This document shows, piece after piece, positions 17,754-25,874 of a stretch of 64,000 bases of DNA. Both the position numbers and the translations under genes were made by a program. The stretch spans positions 1,426,001 through 1,490,000 of the forward strand of contig CAVVAJ010000009.1 in NCBI GenBank assembly GCA_963746255.1. Reading direction: 5' to 3'. Below the pieces are notes generated by a model. It did not search any database, was not told the origin of the DNA, and saw nothing but the letters and a program-made list of their open reading frames with translations. The stretch is from DAOVXM01 sp963746255 (GTDB lineage Bacteria; Chloroflexota; Anaerolineae; Anaerolineales; UBA4823). Positions within the stretch are counted from its first letter, which is position 1; each line of letters opens with the position of its first letter.

Positions 17754-18689
17754 TTATGGGTCAGTATGCACAATTGGAGTTGTAACTTCTGCCTGACCAC
17801 CTTCAAGCGCGGGTATTGCGAAAGATCGCACTACTTTTTGAGGGGCAGCCAGATGCTTCACCATCACCGCCTGTCGCGGGCTGGGCTCACCGCCGATCTC
17901 CTCGACTATCGATTCCAACCACGATTGATAAGAACGAACACATAGGTAAATCGGGCGGGATCGACGATCAGGTAGATTTCGCAATAGCTCTAATAATTCG
18001 TTTGCCACATTCTCGGCATCGGGATGGACAAATGGCTGCGCCCAAATCCCGCGTGGTCCGTAAACCAACTCAGCGAAAGCCAAGACGTCCGTTCCCTGTC
18101 GGTAGACCAGCCCTTGCAGACGTTCTTCCGGAAAAGGCTCGACCTGTTGAACCAAACCGGGGATCAGATTCGTGTATAAGGATTTCACAGGTATCAGGTC
18201 TTGCTCATTGACTGCTTGCCAAGACATTGAGCCAGTTTCATTCGAAGCAGGCGCTGACAATCTCCAAATTCGCTGCCGGGCATAAATTGCAAAACAATGC
18301 ATCCTAAGTGCACTATACGCGTTGGTCTGCTCATCGACATCAGCCAAAACCCGGAATGCTCCCCGCTCAGTCACCCGGTCAGAGAGATGCTCTAGCAACC
18401 CAGACAATCCATCTGAGTCAAGCGCCCTGTCGGGAGTTAAAAAAGATAAATGAGCTAATTGAGAGCCTGATAGATGGGTGATTTGACCAATCAAAGCATC
18501 CTCAGTATCCCCATTATTCAAGCTTACCGAAGTAAAGATACCCGCGGAAGATGCAAACGAAGATATGATTGCCCCGGACAGCAGCCGCACACCTCGCGTC
18601 AACCTCAATGAGCTATGCAGATAGACACTTTTCTTTCGGTTGCGCTGTAGGGCTGGTAGGTCGCGCCAGTCGAAAGGACGAATATTCAT
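17754..18689 (-). CDS. GNAT-like acyltransferase of lineage-specific type
   Basis: 311 residues, soluble. The beginning (MNIRPFDWRDLPALQRNR) is a typical GNAT-type N-terminus, and the protein appears to contain a duplicated, degenerate GNAT fold. A standard acetyl-CoA Q/RxxGxG/A motif is not evident. It lies between pdxT and the SpoIIIAA/R3H gene (38 bases to the latter), all on the minus strand. Enzyme activity is uncertain. Confidence 0.65.
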   Translation of the reverse strand: MNIRPFDWRDLPALQRNRKKSVYLHSSLRLTRGVRLLSGAIISSFASSAGIFTSVSLNNGDTEDALIGQITHLSGSQLAHLSFLTPDRALDSDGLSGLLEHLSDRVTERGAFRVLADVDEQTNAYSALRMHCFAIYARQRIWRLSAPASNETGSMSWQAVNEQDLIPVKSLYTNLIPGLVQQVEPFPEERLQGLVYRQGTDVLAFAELVYGPRGIWAQPFVHPDAENVANELLELLRNLPDRRSRPIYLCVRSYQSWLESIVEEIGGEPSPRQAVMVKHLAAPQKVVRSFAIPALEGGQAEVTTPIVHTDP

Positions 18690-18754
18690 GCGCAGTTAAT
18701 TCTCTGCTGCTGAAGCCAACTTATTCGACTCATAGGACCCTGTACAAACCAAAC

Positions 18755-19348
18755 CTAGCAATTGGAGTGGGTATCAGCTAGCCACAAAAAATAGCGGTGA
18801 AAGCGGTCGTCGGCGGTTAATTCTGGATGAAAAGCGGTCGCCAATAGGTTATCTTGCTGAGCGGCTACAATACGACCATCCTCCAATTTGGCTAAAACCT
18901 CCGTGGTCCCTTGCACGGATTCGATAAGGGGAGCACGGATGAAGACAGCATGAAAGGGGCGCTCCTGCGGGTCGACTTTTGCCAATACCGGTACCTGTAG
19001 ATCAACTTCAAAACTGGCAACCTGCCGACCAAATGCGTTACGTTCGACGGTGATATCCATCAGACCAAGCAGCGGCTGATCGCGGTGGGCATCTTTCGAC
19101 ATAAATATCGCACCCGCACAAGTGCCCCAGATTGCTTTTTCTCGACCAAATGTACACAAGGGCGCTAATAAACCGAAATCTGCCGCCAATTTCCCGATGG
19201 TGGTGGACTCACCGCCAGGCAGAATTAATCCAGCGAGGTCAACCAAATGCTGAGGTAAACGCACTTCGACGGGTTCGACCCCTAGCCGGAAAAGTACCTT
19301 TATATGTTCGGCAAAGTCACCTTGGAGTGCTAGGACGCCGACTCGCAT
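18755..19348 (-). CDS. pdxT: Pyridoxal 5'-phosphate synthase glutaminase subunit
   Basis: The start is ATG 19348 (MRVGVLALQGDFAEH). It is a class I glutamine amidotransferase. PGGESTT lies near residue 45, the nucleophile is Cys77 in WGTCAGAIF, and AFHPELT near 170 supplies His and Glu. It produces ammonia from glutamine and channels it to PdxS for vitamin B6 synthesis. The gene is 75 bases downstream of pdxS, probably one transcript. Confidence 0.96.
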   Translation of the reverse strand: MRVGVLALQGDFAEHIKVLFRLGVEPVEVRLPQHLVDLAGLILPGGESTTIGKLAADFGLLAPLCTFGREKAIWGTCAGAIFMSKDAHRDQPLLGLMDITVERNAFGRQVASFEVDLQVPVLAKVDPQERPFHAVFIRAPLIESVQGTTEVLAKLEDGRIVAAQQDNLLATAFHPELTADDRFHRYFLWLADTHSNC

Positions 19349-19423
19349 GTTGGTGAATCTCTCCAGATCAGAATACCAGCAGCATCGATCCAAACTGGTA
19401 AGAAAGATGGCACCCGGCGTGGT

Positions 19424-20311
19424 TTACCAGCCCCGGTCAGCAATCAATTCCTCTTCTGCTATCGCAGATACCTGCCGCCCCACCATGGCCGCACCCAAAT
19501 TACGGCTTACTTCGGCCAAGATATATGGATCCTGGAAATGTGTGACGGCTTTGACGATTGCAGCGCCTCGTTTGGCGGGGTCGCCGGATTTAAAAATTCC
19601 AGAGCCGACAAAAACGCCATCAACGCCGAGCTGCATCATCAGAGCAGCATCAGCTGGAGTAGCGAGGCCACCAGCCGCAAAGTTCACTACCGGTAACCGT
19701 CCGAGATTGCGAGTTTCATACACTAGTTCGTAAGGTGCGCCAATCTGCTTGGAGAAAGCCATAAGCTCCTCTTCCGGCATATTTTGCAGCCGGCGGACAT
19801 CCCCCAGGACCGAACGAGCGTGGCGGACAGCTTCGACCACATCACCCGTCCCAGCTTCACCCTTCGTGCGGATCATAGCCGCGCCCTCGCCAATTCGGCG
19901 CAAGGCTTCGCCAAGGTTCCGGCAGCCGCACACAAAGGGCACCTTGAAAGCATGTTTATTGATATGATGCTCTTCATCAGCCGGGGTCAGTACCTCTGAC
20001 TCATCTATATAATCAACACCGATTGCCTCTAAAATCTGCGCCTCGACAAAATGGCCGATACGTACTTTCGCCATGACCGGGATCGATACTGTATCCATGA
20101 TCTGGAGGATCAGTTCAGGATCGCTCATACGAGCGACACCGCCATCCGCGCGGATGTCGGCTGGAACTCGCTCCAGTGCCATAACTGCGGCAGCACCTGC
20201 TTCTTCGGCGATTTGGGCGTGCTCCGGTGTAACGACATCCATGATTACACCGCCCTTCAACATTTGGGCCAGGCCTTTTTTAACCGCAAATGTAGCAATT
20301 TCTTGTTCCAT
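19424..20311 (-). CDS. pdxS: Pyridoxal 5'-phosphate synthase lyase subunit
   Basis: 295 residues, full length. Asp25 (VIMDVVTPE) and Lys82 (VMAKVRIGHF) correspond to the known catalytic residues, with a second lysine near 150 in MIRTKGEAGTGD. It makes PLP from ribose 5-phosphate, glyceraldehyde 3-phosphate and PdxT-derived ammonia. It has a strong ribosome site (AGGAGG) 8 bases upstream and a near-consensus promoter at 20353-20381. It heads a probable operon pdxS-pdxT-GNAT-like-SpoIIIAA/R3H-tmk. Confidence 0.97.
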   Translation of the reverse strand: MEQEIATFAVKKGLAQMLKGGVIMDVVTPEHAQIAEEAGAAAVMALERVPADIRADGGVARMSDPELILQIMDTVSIPVMAKVRIGHFVEAQILEAIGVDYIDESEVLTPADEEHHINKHAFKVPFVCGCRNLGEALRRIGEGAAMIRTKGEAGTGDVVEAVRHARSVLGDVRRLQNMPEEELMAFSKQIGAPYELVYETRNLGRLPVVNFAAGGLATPADAALMMQLGVDGVFVGSGIFKSGDPAKRGAAIVKAVTHFQDPYILAEVSRNLGAAMVGRQVSAIAEEELIADRGW

Positions 20312-20352
20312 ATTTCGTACCTCCTAAGTCTGCTCACGACTCAGTTTTTTTC

Positions 20353-20381
20353 ATTCTACCACGCTGGCGATAGCATGACAA
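20353..20381 (-). promoter_or_regulatory. Sigma70-type promoter of pdxS
   Basis: On the minus strand: -35 TTGTCA (20376-20381), 17-base spacer, -10 TAGAAT (20353-20358). The promoter lies about 42 bases upstream of the pdxS start. Confidence 0.7.
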
Positions 20382-20997
20382 TCCACACCAATCTGTGGCG
20401 TCTGGTGGGTAAGGCACTTAGACTGAATCGGCCATGGTGAGCTGCGAACTATTTCGTGTGACGATGCCAATTGCTTTGTTGGTATACCGCGAACATCAGC
20501 CCCCCATAATTAACCATATCCCTTGTGACAATTTGTGATTGTATTCACTAATTTGCGTGATCGGATGCAGCCATTTCCGCCACTCCTTTGCCAACATCCA
20601 AAGTAAATAGAGAATATACAGACGGCGTAAGGCGCTTTATATTTATCCCCTACGCCGCTTTCACATGAAGCAATTTACGAATATGCGTGTCTGAACCTCA
20701 AACCAGATTCGTACAGCTAATGGCGGGAATACCGGGACATAATATGGTGAGAAATCAATCTCGCCAACCGATCTATTGCATGAGAACTCCCTTGCCGCAT
20801 GGATTTTACGCGAAACTATACCAGTCACTAGACACATACCTAAACGACTAGAGACATTGGGATGTGTCAATTTATTTACCGCAACTCACCAAATTTTGGA
20901 TGCGTAATAAGTATCACTCCCCCAAAAAAGCCTTATGTTTCACGTGAAACATAGGGAGCTAGGAAATTCATTTCCGGAAATCATTGCTTTTTGCAGG
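20382..20997. other. Intergenic region without a convincing gene; contains parS
   Basis: About 620 bases between the pdxS promoter and the stop of the nucleotidyltransferase gene. The only long frame (minus strand, about 69 codons near 20661-20870) lacks a ribosome site and any recognisable motif. The clear feature is the palindrome at 20934-20953. A weaker 7-bp inverted repeat (CGGCGTA / TACGCCG) lies near 20622-20656. Confidence 0.6.
20936..20951. promoter_or_regulatory. parS: parS centromere-like site (ParB-binding palindrome)
   Basis: TGTTTCACGTGAAACA is identical to the 16-bp consensus parS site bound by ParB/Spo0J in Bacillus and many other bacteria. The palindrome extends to 20 bp (20934-20953). 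It lies in non-coding DNA, as is common for such sites. parS sites cluster in the origin-proximal part of chromosomes, so this indicates where the window lies. ParB itself is not encoded here. A chance perfect 16-mer in 64 kb is very unlikely. Confidence 0.88.
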
Positions 20998-22005
20998 TTA
21001 TTCCACCCCATTTGCGCGGGCGTATTTTTCTAGTATCTCTTCGACTGAATCCAAGTAAGCATCCAACGCTATGATTCGCTCTGCAAACGCCGCTCCCAAT
21101 AGCCCCAACTCCTGCCCGGCACGATTCCAAGGCTCTAGGTAATCTGCGTCTTCGAGCAACTGGGTTACAGCCTGGGTCCAGGTGTAAAACAACGGCCAAA
21201 GAGCGTTTTCTGGATTTTGACGGGCAATTAATGACTCAATTGCTTGGAGATAGTAGTGCAGCCGGTGAAGGTGCAGGTTACAGAGCCCATTATCTATAGC
21301 TTGTGCCTCGTACGCCTGCTGCCAATCCCCGATCCACCTCAATAGATGTTCAGGGGACACCTGTGGTGCTCCCAAAAGCCCTAACAAGCCGGGGTGCAAA
21401 CCAGGGTAACCTAAACCCGCTGAGCGGTCAGCAAAAATCACCGCTAGTCCGCGATCGGTCAGCGGCGCTCCACCCAAACTAGCAACGCCGTTAACGGCGA
21501 GCTTGAGGGCATTTAAATATTTGAGGATATCCGCTGCGCTGGGCGTATCGGGGACATCCCGGTAGAAAGCGAACCAGATCTTTCGGGCAGTATCAACGCC
21601 CGTGCGAGAGCGCTCCAGCACATAATCGGCGCGATGGAACTGACCTCTAACACTGGCTTGAGTAAAATCTATAAAATGCTGTGGATCATAGAGCACCTGG
21701 CAATCAAATATCGTCGGTCCTAACCAAGGATCAACTCTCAGCTGGCGTGGATCGCGAAAGGACTTTTGGTCGTAATGGCCGATATCCAGGTGTATTTCAT
21801 CCGTTAAGCGTATTATCTCACGTGGCTGTTCCACCGGTCCCGTGTGAATGAACGTCAGATCTATATCGGTTGTACCACCGATAAGATACCGGTCGCCCAA
21901 TAATGACCCGCATAAGTACGCGGCAAAGATACTGCGGTCCTGCCGTGCGCTGCGCTTTGTTGCGTCATTCGCGATCTTCAACAGGGTTGCCCGATTTACT
22001 CGCAT
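20998..22005 (-). CDS. Nucleotidyltransferase-fold protein
   Basis: 335 residues. The N-terminal third has a minimal nucleotidyltransferase signature: GSLLGDRYLIGGTTDIDLTFI (GS...TDIDL, about residues 33-53), supplying two metal-binding aspartates. A third acidic position is in HLDIGHYD (about 72-79). The C-terminal two thirds is helical with no catalytic motif. It may transfer a nucleotide to a small molecule or protein; the substrate is unknown. It follows the deoxynucleoside kinase by 43 bases on the same strand, suggesting co-transcription. Antibiotic nucleotidyltransferase and MNT toxin-antitoxin alternatives are possible, but no HEPN partner is adjacent. Confidence 0.78.
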   Translation of the reverse strand: MRVNRATLLKIANDATKRSARQDRSIFAAYLCGSLLGDRYLIGGTTDIDLTFIHTGPVEQPREIIRLTDEIHLDIGHYDQKSFRDPRQLRVDPWLGPTIFDCQVLYDPQHFIDFTQASVRGQFHRADYVLERSRTGVDTARKIWFAFYRDVPDTPSAADILKYLNALKLAVNGVASLGGAPLTDRGLAVIFADRSAGLGYPGLHPGLLGLLGAPQVSPEHLLRWIGDWQQAYEAQAIDNGLCNLHLHRLHYYLQAIESLIARQNPENALWPLFYTWTQAVTQLLEDADYLEPWNRAGQELGLLGAAFAERIIALDAYLDSVEEILEKYARANGVE

Positions 22006-22048
22006 CGCAGATAATCTCTCATCCCATTACCAATCATAAGTGAGAATG

Positions 22049-22711
22049 TCATTGAACCGGGTTTTTTATCGGTAATTCTGCTTGGAACGGCTCTAATTTT
22101 AATGCTTGGCGGATGCGATTCTCAACCAGCTTCAAGTTATCAGCATACCTTACATAATCGAGATTGTTGGTGTCGATCGTCAGCACCGAGACCGTACGTT
22201 CTGTGCTTGCATCTTGATCACCCAGGTAGTAATTGTCGTATGCCAGGGAAAGATTTTCGATATATGCGCGCTCCATATTGCGCTCGTAGGGGCGATCCCG
22301 CTGTGCAATACGCTGCATCAATGCATCAATATCAGCGCGCAAATAGATTACCAGATCGGGGAGTGGTATTTTCTCGGCTAAGGCAGCATGTACCCGGTAG
22401 TACATTTCAAGTTCATCACCCATCAGGTTGATCCGAGCAAACAAACTGTCCTTTTCAAATGTGTAATCAGATATTAGTGCAGTGCCTTGGGCGATTATCT
22501 GGGGGATCGAACGTCGCTGTTGATGATAGCGACTTAGCAAGAAAAACATCTGGGTTTGGAAGGCATATCGTTCACGATCGGTATAGAAATCTGACAAAAA
22601 AGGGTTCTCTTCAAACACTTCTAAGCATAGTTCGGCTTGAAAGCTCTGCTGCAGCAAGCGCGCTAATGTGGTTTTCCCGACTCCTATTACACCTTCGATA
22701 GCAATATACAT
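22049..22711 (-). CDS. Deoxynucleoside kinase (dAK/dGK-like)
   Basis: The start is ATG 22711 (MYIAIEGVIGVGKTT); a longer frame to 22825 lacks homologous sequence. P-loop GVIGVGKTT, EVFEENPFLSDFY, the YAFQTQMFFLLSRYHQQ helix and the catalytic/lid arginines in QRIAQRDRPYERNMERAYIENLSLAYDNYY identify the bacterial dNK family. It phosphorylates deoxynucleosides for salvage. Specificity cannot be read from the sequence. Confidence 0.92.
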   Translation of the reverse strand: MYIAIEGVIGVGKTTLARLLQQSFQAELCLEVFEENPFLSDFYTDRERYAFQTQMFFLLSRYHQQRRSIPQIIAQGTALISDYTFEKDSLFARINLMGDELEMYYRVHAALAEKIPLPDLVIYLRADIDALMQRIAQRDRPYERNMERAYIENLSLAYDNYYLGDQDASTERTVSVLTIDTNNLDYVRYADNLKLVENRIRQALKLEPFQAELPIKNPVQ

Positions 22712-22894
22712 AACCCTACCTGTAATAGCAATTTGGTCAACAACAGCGGTACGTCCAGCCTGCGCTTTCACAGACCACTGTCTCGCTCCAGGGGTAAGGA
22801 TACCAGCGATTGATGTTCGTGGCAACGGGGAATAGACGGGGGGAGGAAATGCTTATGTAAATCTCCAGTAGGGGGATGTGAGTTTAGCTACTCT

Positions 22895-22939
22895 AAAAAG
22901 ATCTGCAGTGACCGTCAATGAAAGTAACACGGTCACTGC
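22895..22939 (-). terminator. Intrinsic terminator of the tetR / small membrane protein operon
   Basis: A perfect 10-bp stem, GCAGTGACCG / CGGTCACTGC (22905-22914 and 22930-22939), with a 15-base loop. On the minus strand it is followed after 5 bases by TTTTT (22895-22899). It lies 18 bases after the stop of the small membrane protein gene. Confidence 0.8.
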
Positions 22940-22957
22940 AAGCAAAGGTGGTAGATC

Positions 22958-23156
22958 TTACTCTTGGCGTTCTAGGGTGAACATTTGATTCAAGTAAAAG
23001 GCTAAGCTCCCACCAACCAAAGCACAGCCGATGCCGATCAAGAGCATCTGGGTAGCCAGATCATCCACTTGGCGGGCAAAAAACCCCCAGGCATACACCC
23101 GCAACCAACAACAAGGCAAATGTTACGCTAACTTTTACAACACTATTCTTATCCAT
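22958..23156 (-). CDS. Small two-helix membrane protein (about 65 aa), frameshifted in a homopolymer
   Basis: The gene is in neither frame alone. GGAGG precedes ATG 23156, and the frame MDKNSVVKVSVTFALLLVAG runs into GGGGGTTTTTT (complement of 23078-23088) and stops soon after. Dropping one G gives a continuous ending, LGFFARQVDDLATQMLLIG and LVGGSLAFYLNQMFTLERQE, up to a stop at 22958 followed by a terminator. The product has two hydrophobic segments with a short Arg/Asp loop. A consensus error or real decay are both possible. It is directly downstream of the TetR gene and is probably under its control. Confidence 0.65.
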
Positions 23157-23226
23157 CTGAAACCTCCAATATTATTATTCGTAGAAATGAACATCCTTTT
23201 ATTTGTTTTCAACCGATATAAGAACT

Positions 23227-23844
23227 TTATTTGTATACTCGCATAACGCCTCCTACCAAGATCTCTGCCATGGATTCTGCATTCGTGTGCAGAGAAAAGG
23301 AATCTGGAGATAGCAACCAGAGGTAGATCAAACCGTTTTGAAAGGAAATAAAGGCACGCGCCATTTCCAGCGGATCGATGTCAGCGCGCAATTCGCCTGT
23401 CGCAATCCCCATACGCATCGCCTCACTAATTTCTTCCAACAGTGCCTGACCACTTCGAATTTGCTGCAGACGGGCTGACTGCAGTTCAGGATCCAAGCCG
23501 GTTTTAAACAGGTAGATTTCCATGATTGCCCGTAAGTCTGGATCCTCTGCGACTGCTTGGAGCTGGCGGATAAATATCCGGCGAAGAATATCCAAAAAAG
23601 AACCCCCTTCGGCTATCGCTTTTTCCCCGAGTGTGGCGCCGCGGGCTGAATAGTTTTCAATTAGTGTGTTATACAGCTCCGCTTTGCTATGAAAATGCCA
23701 GTAAATTGCCCCACGTGTTACACCAGCTTCAACTGCGATCTGCTCTAGGGTAGCTCTTGAATACCCTTTTTCTCCAAAGATGATCAAAGCGGCCTTAAGG
23801 ACATCTTGGCGAGTACGGGCAGCTTCCTCTTTTGTTCGTCGCAT
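23227..23844 (-). CDS. TetR/AcrR family transcriptional repressor
   Basis: 205 residues. The N-terminal helix-turn-helix is typical: RQDVLKAALIIFGEKGYSRATLEQIAVEAGVTRGAIYWHFHSKAELYNTL (about 14-63). The C-terminal ligand domain resembles the TtgR/AcrR group, which respond to toxic hydrophobic compounds. AAGGAG lies 8 bases upstream. A near-match of the AcrR operator overlaps the -10 of its own promoter, so autoregulation is strongly suggested. The only gene clearly in the same unit is the small membrane protein downstream; no efflux pump is adjacent. Confidence 0.93.
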   Translation of the reverse strand: MRRTKEEAARTRQDVLKAALIIFGEKGYSRATLEQIAVEAGVTRGAIYWHFHSKAELYNTLIENYSARGATLGEKAIAEGGSFLDILRRIFIRQLQAVAEDPDLRAIMEIYLFKTGLDPELQSARLQQIRSGQALLEEISEAMRMGIATGELRADIDPLEMARAFISFQNGLIYLWLLSPDSFSLHTNAESMAEILVGGVMRVYK

Positions 23845-23867
23845 GCAGTACGCTCCTTAATATACTT

Positions 23868-23891
23868 TATATACATTCTTGTATGTATGTT
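23868..23891. promoter_or_regulatory. Operator resembling the AcrR/TtgR palindrome
   Basis: Read on the minus strand, the half-sites are ACATACAT and GAATGTATATA, separated by ACAA. From memory the E. coli acrR operator has half-sites TACATACAT and GAATGTATGTA around TTGT, and I count 18 of 24 identical positions, with nearly all differences in the central spacer. The site covers the -10 region of the tetR promoter. Confidence 0.7.
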
Positions 23892-23914
23892 ACCAAAATA
23901 CAGACAACTGTCAA
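23887..23914 (-). promoter_or_regulatory. Sigma70 promoter of the TetR gene
   Basis: On the minus strand: consensus -35 TTGACA (23909-23914), 16-base spacer, -10 TAACAT (23887-23892). The operator overlaps the -10, so binding would exclude RNA polymerase. The rest of the interval up to 24153 shows no gene. Confidence 0.7.
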
Positions 23915-24153
23915 GGGCCAATTACCCAGGAATACACCCTTGTCTGAGGCGCACCTCGCCGCAGCTTGAATAGCCACCCATTATTCGTATATGCACACTG
24001 CTCTCCCGCCAGTCAAGTGGCTGAAAGCTTGCAAAGCATGCTATTATGATGTTGTGATTAATTACTCAATAAATTAAGAAGGCCCGCTAGTATATAGATT
24101 TTTCCCGTAAACCAATCGCTTTCAAGCACCAATACCCACTCGGAGGAAAAGAC

Positions 24154-24762
24154 TTGCGGTCGAAGATCCAATCGGAACAAATTTTCTTTGACGAGCAATT
24201 TCAACAACTCAGCCAAGAACGTTCAGCAATAAATTCTTCCAAGTTTAACAGCTGCTCATTTGCAGACTGTGATTTCAACGGGACGAGTTTCCGTGGCTGC
24301 CGTTTTATTGATTGCAGCTTTTATGGTTGCGACCTAAGCTTGCTGCAGGTGGCGAACTGCACTTTCACCAGGGTTAAAATTGAAAGCTGTAAAGCAATTG
24401 GTATCAACTGGGCCCAAGCCAATTGGTCAGAAACAAGCCTCCATAACAAGATCGATTTCTTAGAATCCGCCATCAACCATTCCACCTTCATTGGACTGGA
24501 TCTCACCGGTATCAAGATCCTCAACTGCAGCGTCCAAGAGGTCGATTTTCGCGAGGCCGACCTCTCAAAGGCGGATTTTTCTGGCAGCGACCTGACCAAA
24601 AGCATCTTTGGTAACACAATTTTGTCTGGGGCGGATCTAAGTTGTGCCCGCAACTATCAAATTACCCCTTGTGTAAACAAGCTCACCGGCGCTAAATTTA
24701 CTCTACCAGAAGCACTTGCTCTGCTGTACAGCATGGACATTCTCCTGGACGACGACATGTAG
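24154..24762 (+). CDS. Pentapeptide-repeat protein (YjbI/Qnr-like fold)
   Basis: The start is TTG 24154, with GGAGG 8 bases upstream. 202 residues dominated by tandem A(D/N)LxX-type pentapeptides: CSFADCDFNGTSFRGCRF and VDFREADLSKADFSGSDL. These form a right-handed quadrilateral beta-helix interrupted near residues 90-125. The ending NYQITPCVNKLTGAKFTLPEAL matches a widespread non-Qnr group (COG1357). Some pentapeptide proteins (Qnr, MfpA) mimic DNA and bind gyrase. Nothing here proves that activity, although gyrA lies 17 kb away with non-Ser at the quinolone position. Confidence 0.9.
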   Translation: MRSKIQSEQIFFDEQFQQLSQERSAINSSKFNSCSFADCDFNGTSFRGCRFIDCSFYGCDLSLLQVANCTFTRVKIESCKAIGINWAQANWSETSLHNKIDFLESAINHSTFIGLDLTGIKILNCSVQEVDFREADLSKADFSGSDLTKSIFGNTILSGADLSCARNYQITPCVNKLTGAKFTLPEALALLYSMDILLDDDM

Positions 24763-24872
24763 CTTAGGAATCTTGCTCGAGAGATGCACTTGGTAGGGAT
24801 TTCGCGAATCGGGAACAGCGTTGCGGTGCATGACCATGTTGGGGATTGTTTTAATAGAAACGGAGGTAATGT

Positions 24873-25874
24873 ATGACACACTTGGATAAAATTCCTGAGA
24901 TAGTGGATCAAACCAAACAACCTGTCTTTCTCACCTTGGTGCGGTCATCCGATGATGCCCGCAGCGCAAGAATATTAATCGAAAGTCTAAGAGAATATGG
25001 TGGTCAGTTGAACCGTTCACGGTTCTGGATTTTCCTGTCAAATGGGATGACCAGCCCGCCTGAGCTGCAAGAACTTACCGATGTCGACTTCTTCCCCGTG
25101 GAAATCGAGACCGAACACAGCCAATATATCCTCGGTGACAAAGTATACGTCTGTGCACAAGCCGAGATGATGGCTACAGCGAGGGATATCGATTCTCTGG
25201 TATGGATGAGCGCCTATAGCATGATCTTAAAACCACCTGATTTGTTAGAGCTTGGAACAGACTATAACGCCGCGCTACGAGCAGTGCACATCAAGAATAT
25301 CGGTTCACCCATGGATGAACCCATCGATTCTTTCTGGCAGGCTGTTTATCAAAAAATTGATCTGCGCGAATCAGCACTGAGTGTAATTTCGCTTGTAGAC
25401 CAGTCGAGTATCCGGCCCTACTTCAATACCCACTTATTCTCAATTAGACCTAACATCCACCTGTTAGAGAGATGGAGTGAAGTCTTTTATGACCTGATTA
25501 CTGACACGGAGTTTCAAGACCGCTACTGCCAGGACATAGAACACCAAATATTCCTGCACCAAGCCACGTTCAGTGCCTTGATCCTTAAAATGGTTGCATG
25601 GAACTGTGTCCGCCAGCTGCCGACAAGCTACAGCTACCCTCTGCATCTTCACCACCAGGTCCCAGTTCCGTATCGCGCCCATTTACTGAACGAACTGGTA
25701 TGTCCGGTATTCGAAGGGCGGTTTCAATATCCAAATTCGCTAAATGGATTAGAAGTTTATGAACCGCTTGATGAATGGTTGTCCGCCGCGCATTGCAAAA
25801 TGAATGTTGACGTGATTATTCGCTCTACTGCCCCTGAAAATCTGCCCGCATTGCTCCACCGGAGATTAGGATGA
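24873..25874 (+). CDS. Glycosyltransferase-like protein, degenerate DxD, coupled to SagB
   Basis: 333 residues with GGAGG 7 bases before ATG 24873. The fold looks like a GT-A nucleotide-sugar transferase. The opening FLTLVRSSDDARSARILIESLREYGG resembles the first Rossmann unit. LVWMSAYSMILKPPDLLEL sits where active relatives have a D-x-D metal site, but here reads S-A-Y. Later, PYFNTHLFSIRP and the spacing resemble the acceptor region. Loss of DxD suggests a non-catalytic or divergent enzyme. Its stop overlaps the start of a SagB-type oxidoreductase gene (ATGA, 25871-25874), so the products are made together. The fold call is by eye and uncertain. Confidence 0.6.
   Translation: MTHLDKIPEIVDQTKQPVFLTLVRSSDDARSARILIESLREYGGQLNRSRFWIFLSNGMTSPPELQELTDVDFFPVEIETEHSQYILGDKVYVCAQAEMMATARDIDSLVWMSAYSMILKPPDLLELGTDYNAALRAVHIKNIGSPMDEPIDSFWQAVYQKIDLRESALSVISLVDQSSIRPYFNTHLFSIRPNIHLLERWSEVFYDLITDTEFQDRYCQDIEHQIFLHQATFSALILKMVAWNCVRQLPTSYSYPLHLHHQVPVPYRAHLLNELVCPVFEGRFQYPNSLNGLEVYEPLDEWLSAAHCKMNVDVIIRSTAPENLPALLHRRLG

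Noticed and set aside
20661..20870. Minus-strand 69-codon frame in the pdxS upstream interval
   Set aside because: No ribosome site, no recognisable motif; overlaps nothing conserved. Probably chance.
24154..24762. Calling the pentapeptide protein a quinolone-resistance (Qnr) gene
   Set aside because: Its C-terminal signature fits a broad non-Qnr group and Qnr-specific loops are not evident.
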